This document shows, piece after piece, positions 22,620-33,576 of a stretch of DNA of 64,000 nucleotides. The notes under the pieces are model-generated. The model was not told where the DNA came from, did not search any database, and saw nothing but the letters and a program-made list of their open reading frames with translations. Numbering within the stretch: the first letter of the stretch is position 1; every line of letters starts with the position of its first letter. The translations under genes were made by a program, and so were the position numbers. The DNA is taken from positions 8,462,018-8,526,017 of the forward strand of contig NW_024609836.1 in the NCBI RefSeq assembly GCF_016920785.2, given 5' to 3'. This DNA comes from Ixodes scapularis. Its lineage: Eukaryota; Arthropoda; Arachnida; Ixodida; Ixodidae.

Positions 22620-23515
22620 TAAAGCGTTCGTTTGATGATTGCACTTACGGTCTTTCTACATATACAACACCTGGGGTGTCGCAGTGCACATTGGTTACAC
22701 GTCACGCAGTGTCCACACGGCAGCGCGATTACAGACTCTTGATTCGAGTAACATATTTTACATGCCGTAGCGTCGTTTTCGAGCACAAACTCTTGCATTT
22801 CGTACTCTGCGTAATCCGGCACGCGGACGTGTTGCACTGGTGATGGATTGTGGAGAACTTTCAAGTCCTTGGGATGACGTAGTTTGATCTGGTTCGTTCC
22901 CAACAGATAGGTCACGGCGGTCAGTTTCGAGTAATCGACGACGTCGAGGAAATACATCCCGAAGTACAGTTCACTCTTGAGAAAATCGTTGTATATGGCG
23001 TCGATGCGTCTTTTGTCGAGCGTCGCGTTCAAGTAAGCGCACTTGGGAGAATGCTGCACGTGGTCCACCAGAGGATCGTCGTAATGGTGAAACGCGTAGA
23101 GCTTGCAATGGCAGACGAAACAGCCAGCCACGACGCCGTTGATGGCGTATAGTCCGGCGTCGACGAAGCGTTGTATCGAAGGCATATCGGGCCACAAGTA
23201 CCTTTCGAAAGACTCCATTCGGTGCACCGGATTGGAGTAGTAGTGTTGGTAGTTATCCACGGTGAAGTAGTCACAGTCCCTAATGTCGTTCTCCCTACTA
23301 GCGGCGACGATGATCGAGCAGGTGGGTGAAAATAGCCTATGTTGTTCCATCGGTCCTTCTTTACGCAGCAACTTGTACTCGCAGTCACACTCCATACATC
23401 TGGGAAATCCAAACACGCAAGCTTCGAATCCGGCGAGAGCCAGTTCGCGCGGATCGGGAACCCACTCCGTGGGGTACGATTTGTACGTTAGGAACCGTTT
23501 CTTTACGTTCTGCAT
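22616..23515 (-). CDS. IAP-B copy 1: two BIR domains plus RING (299 aa)
   Basis: Inhibitor-of-apoptosis protein. BIR1 zinc ligands are C40, C43, H59, C66; BIR2 has C132, C135, H152, C159; the C-terminal RING has C252, C255, C267, H269, C273, C276, C283, C286. All are present. In this family BIR domains bind caspases or IAP antagonists and the RING acts as a ubiquitin E3 ligase; the cytoplasm is the usual site. The start at 23,515 is supported by a TATA-like GGATAAAAAG 36-45 bp upstream. It is convergent with the gene fragment at 22,410-22,619, sharing overlapping stop codons. It likely came from a host IAP or from another arthropod virus. Confidence 0.92.
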   Translation of the reverse strand: MQNVKKRFLTYKSYPTEWVPDPRELALAGFEACVFGFPRCMECDCEYKLLRKEGPMEQHRLFSPTCSIIVAASRENDIRDCDYFTVDNYQHYYSNPVHRMESFERYLWPDMPSIQRFVDAGLYAINGVVAGCFVCHCKLYAFHHYDDPLVDHVQHSPKCAYLNATLDKRRIDAIYNDFLKSELYFGMYFLDVVDYSKLTAVTYLLGTNQIKLRHPKDLKVLHNPSPVQHVRVPDYAEYEMQEFVLENDATACKICYSNQESVIALPCGHCVTCNQCALRHPRCCICRKTVSAIIKRTLY

Positions 23516-23550
23516 CGCGTTCTGACACGTCGTGTCCAGTCGACGAGCGT

Positions 23551-23560
23551 CTTTTTATCC
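23551..23560 (-). promoter_or_regulatory. TATA-like box of IAP-B copy 1
   Basis: GGATAAAAAG on the minus strand, 36-45 bp before the ATG. The same box is found at the matching place before the other three copies (28,529-28,538; 33,486-33,495; 38,470-38,479). Confidence 0.6.
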
Positions 23561-23641
23561 TCAATCTTATCAGCCGGCCCGAGTAAGAGAGGGAGAGAAA
23601 AAGAAAGAAACGAGAGTATCGATATAGTGCTTTTTATTCAC

Positions 23642-24718
23642 TCAACCATAATAGATGCGCAAAACTTTGCGAATGTATTTTTTACACACGAAACATTGCT
23701 GTCGAGTGCAAATACAATCGAAACAGAGAACGCAGTGTGCACATGGTAAAGACGCTATGGTTGCTGGTGCCAACTTGCATGCGATGCACAGCGACTGTTG
23801 TTGTTGCTCGTTGTCTTCTTCTTCCTTTACGGCTTGTGGCTGATAACGCTGGGCAGAGTCGAACGTATCGCATATGCTGTCGGCCGTGTCTCGGCCCAAA
23901 TCTACGATCACGAAATTGGAACTGCGGTCTCTAGCCTCGAAGAGATGCGGACATGGCTTGTCCAGGATGACGTGCTTGATCATGTCGTAGACATTGTCGG
24001 GGTTAGACAGGTTCACGTTCAAACGAAGCAAGTTCATAGTCGCGAGACGGTGTTGCGGCGACGACAACAGGTGGCGGATCTCTTTCAGCTGCATCGCCCA
24101 GTACATCTCGGAAGTCACGTACGACTTGGCGATCGAGTAGATGTAGTCAGGTGTCTTGTGAAGACGCAAGAATTCGCACTTGGGAGAAAACTTGGCGTGT
24201 ATTTCCCAAGGATCATCCGTCGAGTGCCAGCCGAGCACTGTCACGTTACAGTGGAAACATTTACATTCACCCACTTTAGCGATGTTTCCAGCGTAGTAGA
24301 AGCCCGCAGTCACCAAGTCTTGCTCCATTCGATCGCTCCACCAGCGTTCTACGACTGGTGTGGAACGAAAACTCTCGAGTCGTTTAATGGGATTCTTGTA
24401 GACGGGCACCGACGGCATGGTGTGTTGCACAACGGTCGCGGCACACCCTTCGAGGTACTTCAGTTCCTCGAGTCGCGGGTCCGTGAAATTGCGCACGTAC
24501 CGGCATTGCGGGCGTTGACTGGCGTGAACTTGGAACGGGTAGTCGCCTCCACCGTCGTATTTTTTCAGCATGGAGTCGTCGAGGACGAAGCCGTACGACG
24601 TGCAGGTGGACGCTTTGTCGGACAAGCGGCAGAAACCGGCTAAAGCCATGGCGCGCGCCGAAACGACGGGTTGCTTCCACTGTCTAAAGCTAAAGAATCG
24701 GTTCACGATGTCTTCCAT
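23642..24718 (-). CDS. IAP-A copy 2: two BIR domains plus RING (358 aa), BIR1 ligand lost
   Basis: Second IAP type. BIR2 is canonical (C154, C157, H174, C181) and the RING is complete (C311, C314, C326, H328, C332, C335, C342, C345). BIR1 is divergent, with a Gly-rich insert, and in this copy C42 is changed to Tyr, removing one of the four zinc ligands (C39, C42, H65, C72 in the other copies). Between BIR2 and RING is a ~130-residue linker with a Glu/Gln-rich stretch just before the RING. AATAAA lies 5 nt past the stop. The start codon is 11 bp from the start of the divergent 671-aa gene or its stub. Expected role: apoptosis inhibition and E3 ligase activity. Confidence 0.9.
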   Translation of the reverse strand: MEDIVNRFFSFRQWKQPVVSARAMALAGFCRLSDKASTCTSYGFVLDDSMLKKYDGGGDYPFQVHASQRPQCRYVRNFTDPRLEELKYLEGCAATVVQHTMPSVPVYKNPIKRLESFRSTPVVERWWSDRMEQDLVTAGFYYAGNIAKVGECKCFHCNVTVLGWHSTDDPWEIHAKFSPKCEFLRLHKTPDYIYSIAKSYVTSEMYWAMQLKEIRHLLSSPQHRLATMNLLRLNVNLSNPDNVYDMIKHVILDKPCPHLFEARDRSSNFVIVDLGRDTADSICDTFDSAQRYQPQAVKEEEDNEQQQQSLCIACKLAPATIASLPCAHCVLCFDCICTRQQCFVCKKYIRKVLRIYYG

Positions 24719-24729
24719 GATAAAATAAA

Positions 24730-24810
24730 ATGTCTATCCTGACTGGTTTCGCGACTAAAGTGACGGAGGGTACGCTTTACGAATCGACGCTGGTGTGCGC
24801 GATCCGCTAG
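24730..24810 (+). pseudogene. 5' stub of the 671-aa gene, copy 2
   Basis: Same 26-codon stub as at 18,146-18,226: 16 genuine codons, then foreign sequence to a TAG. Confidence 0.85.
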
Positions 24811-24862
24811 GCCTTTGGGCCAGAATGAAAGGCAAGTTTGGATTGTAATAATAAATATTTTT

Positions 24863-25294
24863 TTATTTTTCACTACTAGTTCCGTCGACTAGAATTTTCT
24901 TTGGCGTAGATGCTTCTTCGTCTTCTTCGTCGTCGCTCGTTATAATTCGTCGACGACTTCGTTTCACGTAGACACACTTGACGCTGTCGTCATCTTCGTC
25001 GTCGCTCGTTATAATTCGTCCACGACGTCGGTTCACGTAGACACACTTGACGCTGTCGTCATCGTCGTCTTCCTCGTCACTGGAAGAAGAGGTTGCCGTG
25101 TGAGTGGAGATGACGCCGTCATTAATAAAGTCCAAGTCCGAATCAGTCGGCGTCTCTTCTCTGTAGTCGTCGTCGTCACACCTATCACAATTTGAGCACA
25201 GGCACACGGCGGTCTCGTCGTCGTCGTCGTCGTCTTTAAACAGACAGTTCTTTTTGACGTCGTTGTTCGGAAGAGACGGCGACGGTTCGGACAT
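24863..25294 (-). CDS. Asp-rich small protein, copy 2 (143 aa)
   Basis: Near-identical to copy 1 at 18,279-18,710; visible changes are Val-to-Ala before the Cys cluster and Ile-to-Thr in the middle. Frame intact. Confidence 0.75.
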   Translation of the reverse strand: MSEPSPSLPNNDVKKNCLFKDDDDDDETAVCLCSNCDRCDDDDYREETPTDSDLDFINDGVISTHTATSSSSDEEDDDDDSVKCVYVNRRRGRIITSDDEDDDSVKCVYVKRSRRRIITSDDEEDEEASTPKKILVDGTSSEK

Positions 25295-25422
25295 GATTGT
25301 TTCTTCGCACGTTGGTCGGGCGCGGTCTGCTAGCCAACAATCGTCCGACGCGTACCAGACGGCGCGGGTCCTCTCGCTGCCGATGCTGTTGAAGTAGCAT
25401 GAATGAAGTCTTTTTATATAGG

Positions 25423-27584
25423 TTAGGACGAACTATCATCGCTAGCAGACCGGTCGTGCCCCCTGGTGAAAGTAGCGTCGTTATCGCTGTCGCTAGTACT
25501 ACGACTACTGCTACTATAGCTCACGTGCGGTGTATTTAATACGTCATCCACGTCATCTCCACACAATACTGGCATTTCGGGCGAAGGGCTGTTTCTCAAC
25601 GGAATTAGTAGTGTTTCGAGAACTGGATCTAGAGTGTTCGGTACGTAGATGTCGTCGATTGCTTCACCACGTTCAGAGTCAGAGTCTTGTACGTCACTAT
25701 CCGTCCACGTGTCACTTTCCCACATAGGTGATGCTTGGGACACGTCATTTTCCTGCTCTTGTTGTTCTCGTGGCGATGCTGGTGGTATGTCACTCTCCTG
25801 GTCTCGCGACACGTCACCTTCAGTCTGCTGGACAGGCGATGCTGGTGGCACGACACACTCCGTCTGATCGTTTAATGGCGATGGTGGTGGCACGTTAAAT
25901 TCAGTCTGTGATGCTGGGACACACTCCGTCTGATGGTTTAATGGCGATGGTGGTGGCACGTCACCTTCAGTCTGCTGGATACGTGGCGATGCTGGTGGCA
26001 CGACACACTCCGTCTGATGGTCTAATGGCGATGCTGGTGGCACGACACACTCCATCTGATAGTTTAATGGCGATGTTGGTGACACGACATATTCAGTCTG
26101 CTGGTTTCGCGGCGATGGTTGTAATACGACACATTCCGTCCGCTGGTGTCGCGGCGATGATGGTGCTAAAACGTCGGCTTCGGGTAATTCGTCTAGGACG
26201 GGAGTATCTTGTTCTTTTTCTTGCGCGTCTCGACCCCATGGATTTCCCTCGTCCAGCCGAATAATTTTGCGTCGAATTTCGTCGGACTCGCTTTCTTCTT
26301 CCAATTTCTTTCGTTTTATAGTATCTGCCACCGACACGCCGGGTACGATTGCAATAAAAAATTGGGTGGAGTTTGCGATGACGTGTAGACTGGTTAGCCC
26401 ACCTATTCATCTCAAACTCCACGTCGTATGCGCCTGATTTTTTGTACCAATTAAGAAGTGCTCCGAAAAATTTCGAAAACGTCTGACGGTCCAGGTATTT
26501 ACTCGCGAAGTCCTCGTCCTCGCCGTTACCAAAGAAATTGCAGAAGTGCACGATGAACATTTTTTTCGAACTCCTACTCTTGTTAACTTCCGTTAATTGA
26601 GTGTAATTCGATACGTTGACAAAACAAATCGTGGTAACGACGCCGTCTGTGGAACGAGAACGCATGTTGTCGTAGTTGTCTAGTTTGTAGAAGCAACCGT
26701 CGTTGACTTCGTACAAATTATGCTTTAACACGAAAAGACGAATCGTTCCGTTCATCTTCGTGTTAAAGGGGTTGGTGATCTGTCGAATGCACTGATAAAA
26801 GGCTTTCAATACCCTTTTGTTCGCACATTCGATTACGAAAGTACAGTGGATGCCCTTGTTGTTGTTCATTACAGCAAAAAAAAAGTAGAAAAAAAACGAC
26901 GACTCGTGCACAGACACACTCGTCGGATTCGTAAAGTTCAATTTTGAAAAAAACACTTTACTAAGAATATCCTGGACTGCAGACTCTTCGAGTGGAGTGC
27001 TTACGTTCGCGTACACCTGAGGGTTTTCGATTACTTTCGGGTAAATTTGTAACGCTCTGACTTGAGCGTTATCGCAAGTCTTGTGCGTGCGACGCACAAG
27101 ACGAGCCACGCCATCCCAAATTCCAACGTTCGACACGAATTGTTGATGGTTTGTTAAAACCCGTAGGGCGTCCATGAAATAATCGACGGCCCTATTTAGC
27201 AGGTCGGTGGGGGTGTGATTAAGCGAGTCCTTGAGTGCCTGTTGCACGTCCCGAGATTGTAGTGCCGGTAAAAAAAAAATACTTTACGAATACGCTCCGT
27301 GCCAGAGTTATTCGGGTCCCCTGTTCCAATTGAAACTGATAAGGGTGAAAATGAGGCTTCGTGTAACCATTGAAAAGGTTAAACGACAACCTCCAATGGT
27401 TATTAGATCCGTCAAAATGCGTCAAAAGAATCGGCTGGACGATTGCTTTACGTCCGAGAAAGTTCATGCCCGATTTTTGGCAATAGACCTTGACTCGTTG
27501 GGCCGTGGTTTTAGCGGGAATCATGGGGTTGCACTGAATGCCGTCGAGTGACGAGGTGATCCAATTCACCACGTCGGCAATCAT
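25423..27584 (-). pseudogene. ~869-aa gene, copy 2: 5'-truncated and frameshifted
   Basis: Lacks roughly the first 150 codons, cut at the tandem-unit junction. It has the 10-A frame change (about 27,270-27,279) seen in copy 1, plus its own 2-bp deletion near 26,390 (GACTGG where other copies read GACTCTGG), which separates the globular part from the Pro/Ser repeat tail. The tail frame (25,423-26,337) is open. Confidence 0.85.
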
Positions 27585-27593
27585 CTTTTACGA

Positions 27594-28493
27594 TTAATAA
27601 AGCGTTCGTTTGATGATTGCACTTACGGTCTTTCTACATATACAACACCTGGGGTGTCGCAGTGCGCATTGGTTACACGTCACGCAGTGTCCACACAGCA
27701 GCGGGATTACAGACGCTTGATTCGAGTAACATATTTTACATGCCGTAGCGTCGTTTTCGAGCACAAACTCTTGCATTTCGTACTCTGCGTAATCCGGCAC
27801 GCGGACGTGTTGCACTGGTGGTGGATTGTGGAGAACTTTCAAGTCCTTGGGATGACGTAGTTTGATCTGGTTCGTTCCCAACAGATAGGTCACGGCGGTC
27901 AGTTTCGAGTAATCGACGACGTCGAGGAAATACATCCCGAAGTACAGTTCGCTCTTGAGAAAATCGTTGTATATGGCGTCGATGCGTCTTTTGTCGAGCG
28001 TCGCGTTCAAGTAAGCGCACTTGGGAGAATGCCGCACGTGGTCCACCAGAGGATCGTCGTAATGGTGAAACGCGTAGAGCTTGCAATGGCAGACGAAACA
28101 GCCAGCCACGACGCCGTTGATGGCGTATAGTCCGGCGTCGACGAAGCGTTGTATCGAAGGCATATCGGGCCACAAGTACCTTTCGAAAGACTCCATTCGG
28201 TGCACCGGATTGGAGTAGTAGTGTTGGTAGTTATCCACGGTGAAGTAGTCACAGTCCCTAATGTCGTTCTCCCTACTAGCGGCGACGATGATCGAGCAGG
28301 TGGGTGAAAATAGCCTATGTTGTTCCATTGGTCCTTCTTTACGCAGCAACTTGTACTCGCAGTCACACTCGATACATCTGGGAAATCCAAACACGCAAGC
28401 TTCGAATCCGGCGAGAGCCAGTTCGCGCGGATCGGGAACCCACTCCGTGGGGTACGATTTGTACGTTAGGAACCGTTTCTTTACGTTCTGCAT
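27594..28493 (-). CDS. IAP-B copy 2 (299 aa)
   Basis: All BIR and RING zinc ligands are kept. It differs from copy 1 at a handful of sites, including Met41-to-Ile and, inside the RING between the second and third ligands, Ala-to-Pro and Pro-to-Leu next to C267, which could perturb the fold. TATA-like box at 28,529-28,538. Confidence 0.9.
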   Translation of the reverse strand: MQNVKKRFLTYKSYPTEWVPDPRELALAGFEACVFGFPRCIECDCEYKLLRKEGPMEQHRLFSPTCSIIVAASRENDIRDCDYFTVDNYQHYYSNPVHRMESFERYLWPDMPSIQRFVDAGLYAINGVVAGCFVCHCKLYAFHHYDDPLVDHVRHSPKCAYLNATLDKRRIDAIYNDFLKSELYFGMYFLDVVDYSKLTAVTYLLGTNQIKLRHPKDLKVLHNPPPVQHVRVPDYAEYEMQEFVLENDATACKICYSNQASVIPLLCGHCVTCNQCALRHPRCCICRKTVSAIIKRTLY

Positions 28494-28619
28494 CGCGTTC
28501 TGACACGTCTTGTCCAGTCGACGAGCGTCTTTTTATCCTCAATCTTATCGGCCGGCCCGAGTAAGAGAGGGAGAGAAAAAGAAAGAAACGAGAGTATCGA
28601 TATAGTGCTTTTTATTCAC

Positions 28620-29699
28620 TCAACCATAATAGATGCGCAAAACTTTGCGAATGTATTTTTTACACACGAAACATTGCTGTCGAGTGCAAATACAATCGAA
28701 ACAGAGAACGCAGTGTGCACATGGTAAAGACGCTATGGTTGCTGGTGCCAACTTGCATGCGATGCACAGCGACTGTTGTTGTTGCTCGTTGTCTTCTTCT
28801 TCTTCCTTTACGGCTTGTGGCTGATAACGCTGGGCAGAGTCGAACGTATCGCATATGCTGTCGACCGTGTCTCGGCCGAAATCTACGATCACGAAATTGG
28901 AACTGCGGTCTCTAGCCTCGAAGAGATGCGGACATGGCTTGTCCAGGATGACGTGCTTGATCATGTCGTAGACGTTGTCGGGGTTAGACAGGTTCACGTT
29001 CAAACGAAGCAAGTTCATAGTCGCGAGACGGTGTTGCGGCGACGACAACAGGTGGCGGATCTCTTTCAGCTGCATCGCCCAGTACATCTCGGAAGTCACG
29101 TACGACTTGGCGATCGAGTAGATGTAGTCAGGTGTCTTGTGAAGACGCAAGAATTCGCACTTGGGAGAAAACTTGGCGTGTATTTCCCAAGGATCATCCG
29201 TCGAGTGCCAGCCGAGCACTGTCACGTTACAGTGGAAACATTTACATTCACCCACTTTAGCGATGTTTCCAGCGTAGTAGAAGCCCGCAGTCACCAAGTC
29301 TTGCTCCATTCGATCGCTCCACCAGCGTTCTACGACTGGTGTGGAACGAAAACTCTCGAGTCGTTTAATGGGATTCTTGTAGACGGGCACCGACGGCATG
29401 ATGTGTTGCACAACGGTCGCGGCACACCCTTCGAGGTACTTCAGTTCCTCGAGTCGCGGGTCCGTGAAATTGCGCACGTACCGGCATTGCGGGCGTTGAC
29501 TGGCGTGAACTTGGAACGGGTAGTCGCCTCCACCGTCGTATTTTTTCAGCATGGAGTCGTCGAGGACGAAGCCGCACGACGTGCAGGTGTACGGTTTGTC
29601 GGACAAGCGGCAAAAACCGGCTAAAGCCATGGCGCGCGCCGAAACGACGGGTTGCTTCCACTGTCTAAAGCTAAAGAATCGGTTCACGATGTCTTCCAT
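28620..29699 (-). CDS. IAP-A copy 3 (359 aa), all zinc ligands intact
   Basis: Both BIR domains and the RING keep every ligand. One extra Glu in the acidic stretch before the RING comes from a CTT repeat and gives 359 residues. The protein appears identical to copy 4 (33,577-34,656), so these two are the most recent duplicates or are under constraint. Confidence 0.92.
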   Translation of the reverse strand: MEDIVNRFFSFRQWKQPVVSARAMALAGFCRLSDKPYTCTSCGFVLDDSMLKKYDGGGDYPFQVHASQRPQCRYVRNFTDPRLEELKYLEGCAATVVQHIMPSVPVYKNPIKRLESFRSTPVVERWWSDRMEQDLVTAGFYYAGNIAKVGECKCFHCNVTVLGWHSTDDPWEIHAKFSPKCEFLRLHKTPDYIYSIAKSYVTSEMYWAMQLKEIRHLLSSPQHRLATMNLLRLNVNLSNPDNVYDMIKHVILDKPCPHLFEARDRSSNFVIVDFGRDTVDSICDTFDSAQRYQPQAVKEEEEDNEQQQQSLCIACKLAPATIASLPCAHCVLCFDCICTRQQCFVCKKYIRKVLRIYYG

Positions 29700-29710
29700 G
29701 ATAAAATAAA

Positions 29711-29791
29711 ATGTCTATCCTGACTGGTTTCGCGACTAAAGTGACGGAGGGTACGCTTTACGAATCGACGCTGGTGTGCGCGATCCGCTAG
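29711..29791 (+). pseudogene. 5' stub of the 671-aa gene, copy 3
   Basis: Same 26-codon stub as in units 1 and 3. Confidence 0.85.
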
Positions 29792-29843
29792 GCCTTTGGG
29801 CCAGAATGAAAGGCAAGTTTGGATTGTAATAATAAATATTTTT

Positions 29844-30252
29844 TTATTTTTCACTACTAGTTCCGTCGACTAGAATTTTCTTTGGCGTAGATGCTTCTTC
29901 GTCTTCTTCGTCGTCGCTCGTTATAATTCGTCGACGACTTCGTTTCACGTAGACACACTTGACGCTGTCGTCATCTTCGTCGTCGCTCGTTATAATTCGT
30001 CCACGACGCCGGTTCACGTAGACACACTTGACGCTGTCGTCATCGTCGTCTTCCTCGTCACTGGAAGAAGAGGTTGCCGTGTGAATGGAGATGACGCCGT
30101 CATTTATAAAGTCCAAGTCCGAATCAGTCGGCGTCGTCACACCTATCACAATTTGAGCACAGGCACACGACGGTCTCGTCGTCGTCGTCGTCGTCTTTAA
30201 ACAGACAGTTCTTTTTGACGTTGTTCGGAAGAGACGGCGACGGTTCGGACAT
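29844..30252 (-). pseudogene. Asp-rich small protein, copy 3, frameshifted
   Basis: A 20-bp deletion near 30,135 and an in-frame 3-bp loss near 30,220 distinguish it from the other copies. The 20-bp loss shifts the frame, so the ATG at 30,252 no longer reads into the repeat-containing C-terminal half (29,844-30,149). Confidence 0.85.
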
Positions 30253-30380
30253 GATTGTTTCTTCGCACTTTGGTCAGGCGCGGTCTGCTAGCCAACAATC
30301 GTCCGACGCGTACCAGACGGCGCGGGTCCTCTCGCTGCCGATGCTGTTGAAGTAGCATGAATGAAGTCTTTTTATATAGG

Positions 30381-32541
30381 TTAGGACGAACTATCATCGC
30401 TAGCAGACCGGTCGTGCCCCCTGGTGAAAGTAGCGTCGTTATCGCTGTCGCTAGTACTACGACTACTGCTACTATAGCTCACGTGCGGTGTATTTAATAC
30501 GTCATCCACGTCATCTCCACACAATACTGGCATTTCGGGCGAAGGGCTGTTTCTCAACGGAATTAGTAGTGTTTCGAGAACTGGATCTAGAGTGTCCGGT
30601 ACGTAGATGTCGTCGATTGCTTCACCACGTTCAGAGTCAGAGTCTTGTACGTCACTATCCGTCCACGTGTCACTTTCCCACATAGGTGATGCTTGGGACA
30701 CGTCATTTTCCTGCTCTTGTTGTTCTCGTGGCGATGCTGGTGGTACGTCACTCTCCAGGTCTCGCGACACGTCACCTTCAGTCTGCTGGACAGGCGATGC
30801 TGGTGGCACGACACACTCCGTCTGATCGTTTAATGGCGATGGTGGTGGCACGTTAAATTCAGTCTGTGATGCTGGGACACACTCCGTCTGATGGTTTAAT
30901 GGCGATGGTGGTGGCACGTCACCTTCAGTCTGCTGGATACGTGGCGATGCTGGTGGCACGACACACTCCGTCTGATGGTCTAATGGCGATGCTGGTGGCA
31001 CGACACACTCCATCTGATAGTTTAATGGCGATGTTGGTGACACGACATATTCAGTCTGCTGGTTTCGCGGCGATGGTGGTAATACGACACATTCCGTCCG
31101 CTGGTGTCGCGGCGATGATGGTGCTAAAACGTCGGCTTCGGGTAATTCGTCTAGGACGGGAGTATCTTGTTCTTTTTCTTGCGCGTCTCGACCCCATGGA
31201 TTTCCCTCGTCCAGCCGAATAATTTTGCGTCGAATTTCGTCGGACTCGCTTTCTTCTTCCAATTGCTTTCGTTTTTTAGTATCCGCCACCGACACGCCGG
31301 GTACGATTGCAATAAAAAATTGGGTGGAGTTTGCGATGACGTGTAGACTCTGGTTAGCCCACCTATTCATCTCAAACTCCACGTCGTATGCGCCTGATTT
31401 TTTGTACCAATTAAGAAGTGCTCCGAAAAATTTCGAAAACGTCTGACGGTCCAGGTATTTACTCGCGAAGTCCTCGTCCTCGCCGTTACCAAAGAAATTG
31501 CACAAGTGCACGATGAACATTTTTTTCGAACTCCTACTCTTCTTAACTTCCGTTAATTGAGTGTAATTCGATACGTTGACAAAACAAATCGTGGTAACGA
31601 CGCCGTCTGTGGAACGAGAACGCATGTTGTCGTAGTTATCTAGTTTGTAGAAGCAACCGTCGTTGACTTCGTACAAATTATGCTTTAACACGAAAAGACG
31701 AATCGTTCCGTTCATCTTCGTGTTAAAGGGGTTGGTGATCTGTCGAATGCACTGATAAAAGGCTTTCAATACCCTTTTGTTCACACATTCGATTACGAAA
31801 GTACAGTGGATGCCCTTGTTGTTGTTCATTACAGCAAATAAAAAGTAGAAAAAAAACGACGACTCGTGCACAGACACACTCGTCGGATTCGTAAAGTTCA
31901 ATTTTGAAAAAAACACTTTACTAAGAATATCCTGGACTGCAGACTCTTCGAGTGGAGTGCTTACGTTCGCGTACACCTGAGGGTTTTCGATTACTTTCGG
32001 GTAAATTTGTAACGCTCTGACTTGAGCGTTATCGCAAGTCTTGTGCGTGCGACGCACAAGACGAGCCACGCCATCCCAAATTCCAACGTTCGACACGAAT
32101 TGTTGATGGTTTGTTAAAACCCATAGGGCGTCCATGACATAATCGACGGCCCTATTTAGCAGGTCGGTGGGGGTGTAATTAAGCGAGTCCTTGAGTGCCT
32201 GTTGCACGTCCCGAGATTGTAGTGCCGGTAAAAAAAAATACTTTACGAATACGCTCCGTGCCAGTTATTCGGGTCCCCTGTTCCAATTGAAACTGATAAG
32301 GGTGAAAATGAGGCTTCGTGTAACCATTGAAAAGGTTAAACGACAACCTCCAATGGTTATTAGATCCGTCAAAATGCGTCAAAAGAATCGGCTGGACGAT
32401 TGCTTTACGTCCGAGAAAGTTCATGCCCGATTTTTGGCAATAGACCTTGACTCGTTGGGCCGTGGTTTTAGCGGGAATCATGGGGTTGCACTGAATGCCG
32501 TCGAGTGACGAGGTGATCCAATTCACCACGTCGGCAATCAT
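30381..32541 (-). pseudogene. ~869-aa gene, copy 3: 5'-truncated and frameshifted
   Basis: The A run is 9 long, the in-frame length, but a 2-bp deletion near 32,264 (GCCAGTTATT where other copies read GCCAGAGTTATT) breaks the frame close by. The rest (30,381-32,207) is open through the 42-bp-repeat tail. Confidence 0.85.
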
Positions 32542-32550
32542 CTTTTACGA

Positions 32551-33450
32551 TTAATAAAGCGTTCGTTTGATGATTGCACTTACGGTCTTTCTACATATAC
32601 AACACCTGGGGTGTCGCAGTGCGCATTGGTTACACGTCACGCAGTGTCCACACGGCAGCGCGATTACAGGCGCTTGATTCGAGTAACATATTTTACATGC
32701 CGTAGCGTCGTTTTCGAGCACAAACTCTTGCATTTCGTACTCTGCGTAATCCGGCACGCGGACGTGTTGCACTGGTGGTGGATTGTGGAGAACTTTCAAG
32801 TCCTTGGGATGACGTAGTTTGATCTGGTTCGTTCCCAACAGATAGGTCACGGCGGTCAGTTTCGAGTAATCGACGACGTCGAGGAAATACATCCCGAAGT
32901 ACAGTTCGCTCTTGAGAAAATCGTTGTATATGGCGTCGATGCGTCTTTTGTCGAGCGTCGCGTTCAAGTAAGCGCACTTGGGAGAATGCCGCACGTGGTC
33001 CTCCAGAGGATCGTCGTAATGGTGAAATGCGTAGAGCTTGCAATGGCAGACGAAACAGCCAGCCACGACGCCGTTGATGGCGTATAGTCCGGCGTCGACG
33101 AAGCGTTGTATCGAAGGCATATCGGGCCACAAGTACCTTTCGAAAGACTCCATTCGGTGCACCGGATTGGAGTAGTAGTGTTGGTAGTTATCCACGGTGA
33201 AGTAGTCACAGTCCCTAATGTCGTTCTCCCTACTAGCGGCGACGATGATCGAGCAGGTGGGTGAAAATAGCCTATGTTGTTCCATTGGTCCTTCTTTACG
33301 CAGCAACTTGTACTCGCAGTCACACTCGATACATCTGGGAAATCCAAACACGCAAGCTTCGAATCCGGCGAGAGCCAGTTCGCGCGGATCGGGAACCCAC
33401 TCTGTGGGGTACGATTTGTACGTTAGGAACCGTTTCTTTACGTTCTGCAT
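32551..33450 (-). CDS. IAP-B copy 3 (299 aa)
   Basis: All BIR and RING ligands are kept. It differs from copy 2 at a few sites (Val150-to-Glu in BIR2; the RING loop reads APVIALPCGH). Confidence 0.9.
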   Translation of the reverse strand: MQNVKKRFLTYKSYPTEWVPDPRELALAGFEACVFGFPRCIECDCEYKLLRKEGPMEQHRLFSPTCSIIVAASRENDIRDCDYFTVDNYQHYYSNPVHRMESFERYLWPDMPSIQRFVDAGLYAINGVVAGCFVCHCKLYAFHHYDDPLEDHVRHSPKCAYLNATLDKRRIDAIYNDFLKSELYFGMYFLDVVDYSKLTAVTYLLGTNQIKLRHPKDLKVLHNPPPVQHVRVPDYAEYEMQEFVLENDATACKICYSNQAPVIALPCGHCVTCNQCALRHPRCCICRKTVSAIIKRTLY

Positions 33451-33576
33451 CGCGTTCTGACACGTCGTGTCCAGTCGACGAGCGTCTTTTTATCCTCAAT
33501 CTTATCGGCCGGCCCGAGTAAGAGAGGGAGAGAAAAAGAAAGAAACGAGAGTATCGATATAGTGCTTTTTATTCAC

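Larger units (their letters stand above)
22607..27584. repeat. Tandem unit 1 (4,978 bp): IAP-B, IAP-A, stub, Asp-rich, ~869-aa gene lacking its 5' end
   Basis: Starts at CTTTT (22,607-22,611) before the IAP-B stop and ends where the ~869-aa gene is cut at the same CTTTT (27,585-27,589). In the uncut left copy this pentamer occurs at 21,003-21,007, so the unit junction is a 5-bp microhomology join. Confidence 0.9.
27585..32541. repeat. Tandem unit 2 (4,957 bp)
   Basis: Same gene order and the same CTTTT junction as unit 1. It is shorter by ~20 bp, mainly from a 20-bp deletion in the Asp-rich gene. Confidence 0.9.

Noticed and set aside
23798..24643. Long plus-strand frames of ~281 codons opposite each IAP-A copy (also at 28,776, 33,733 and 38,713)
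   Set aside because: They are exact antisense shadows of IAP-A; the sense strand has zinc-finger ligands, a start and a poly-A signal, and the antisense frames have no motif.
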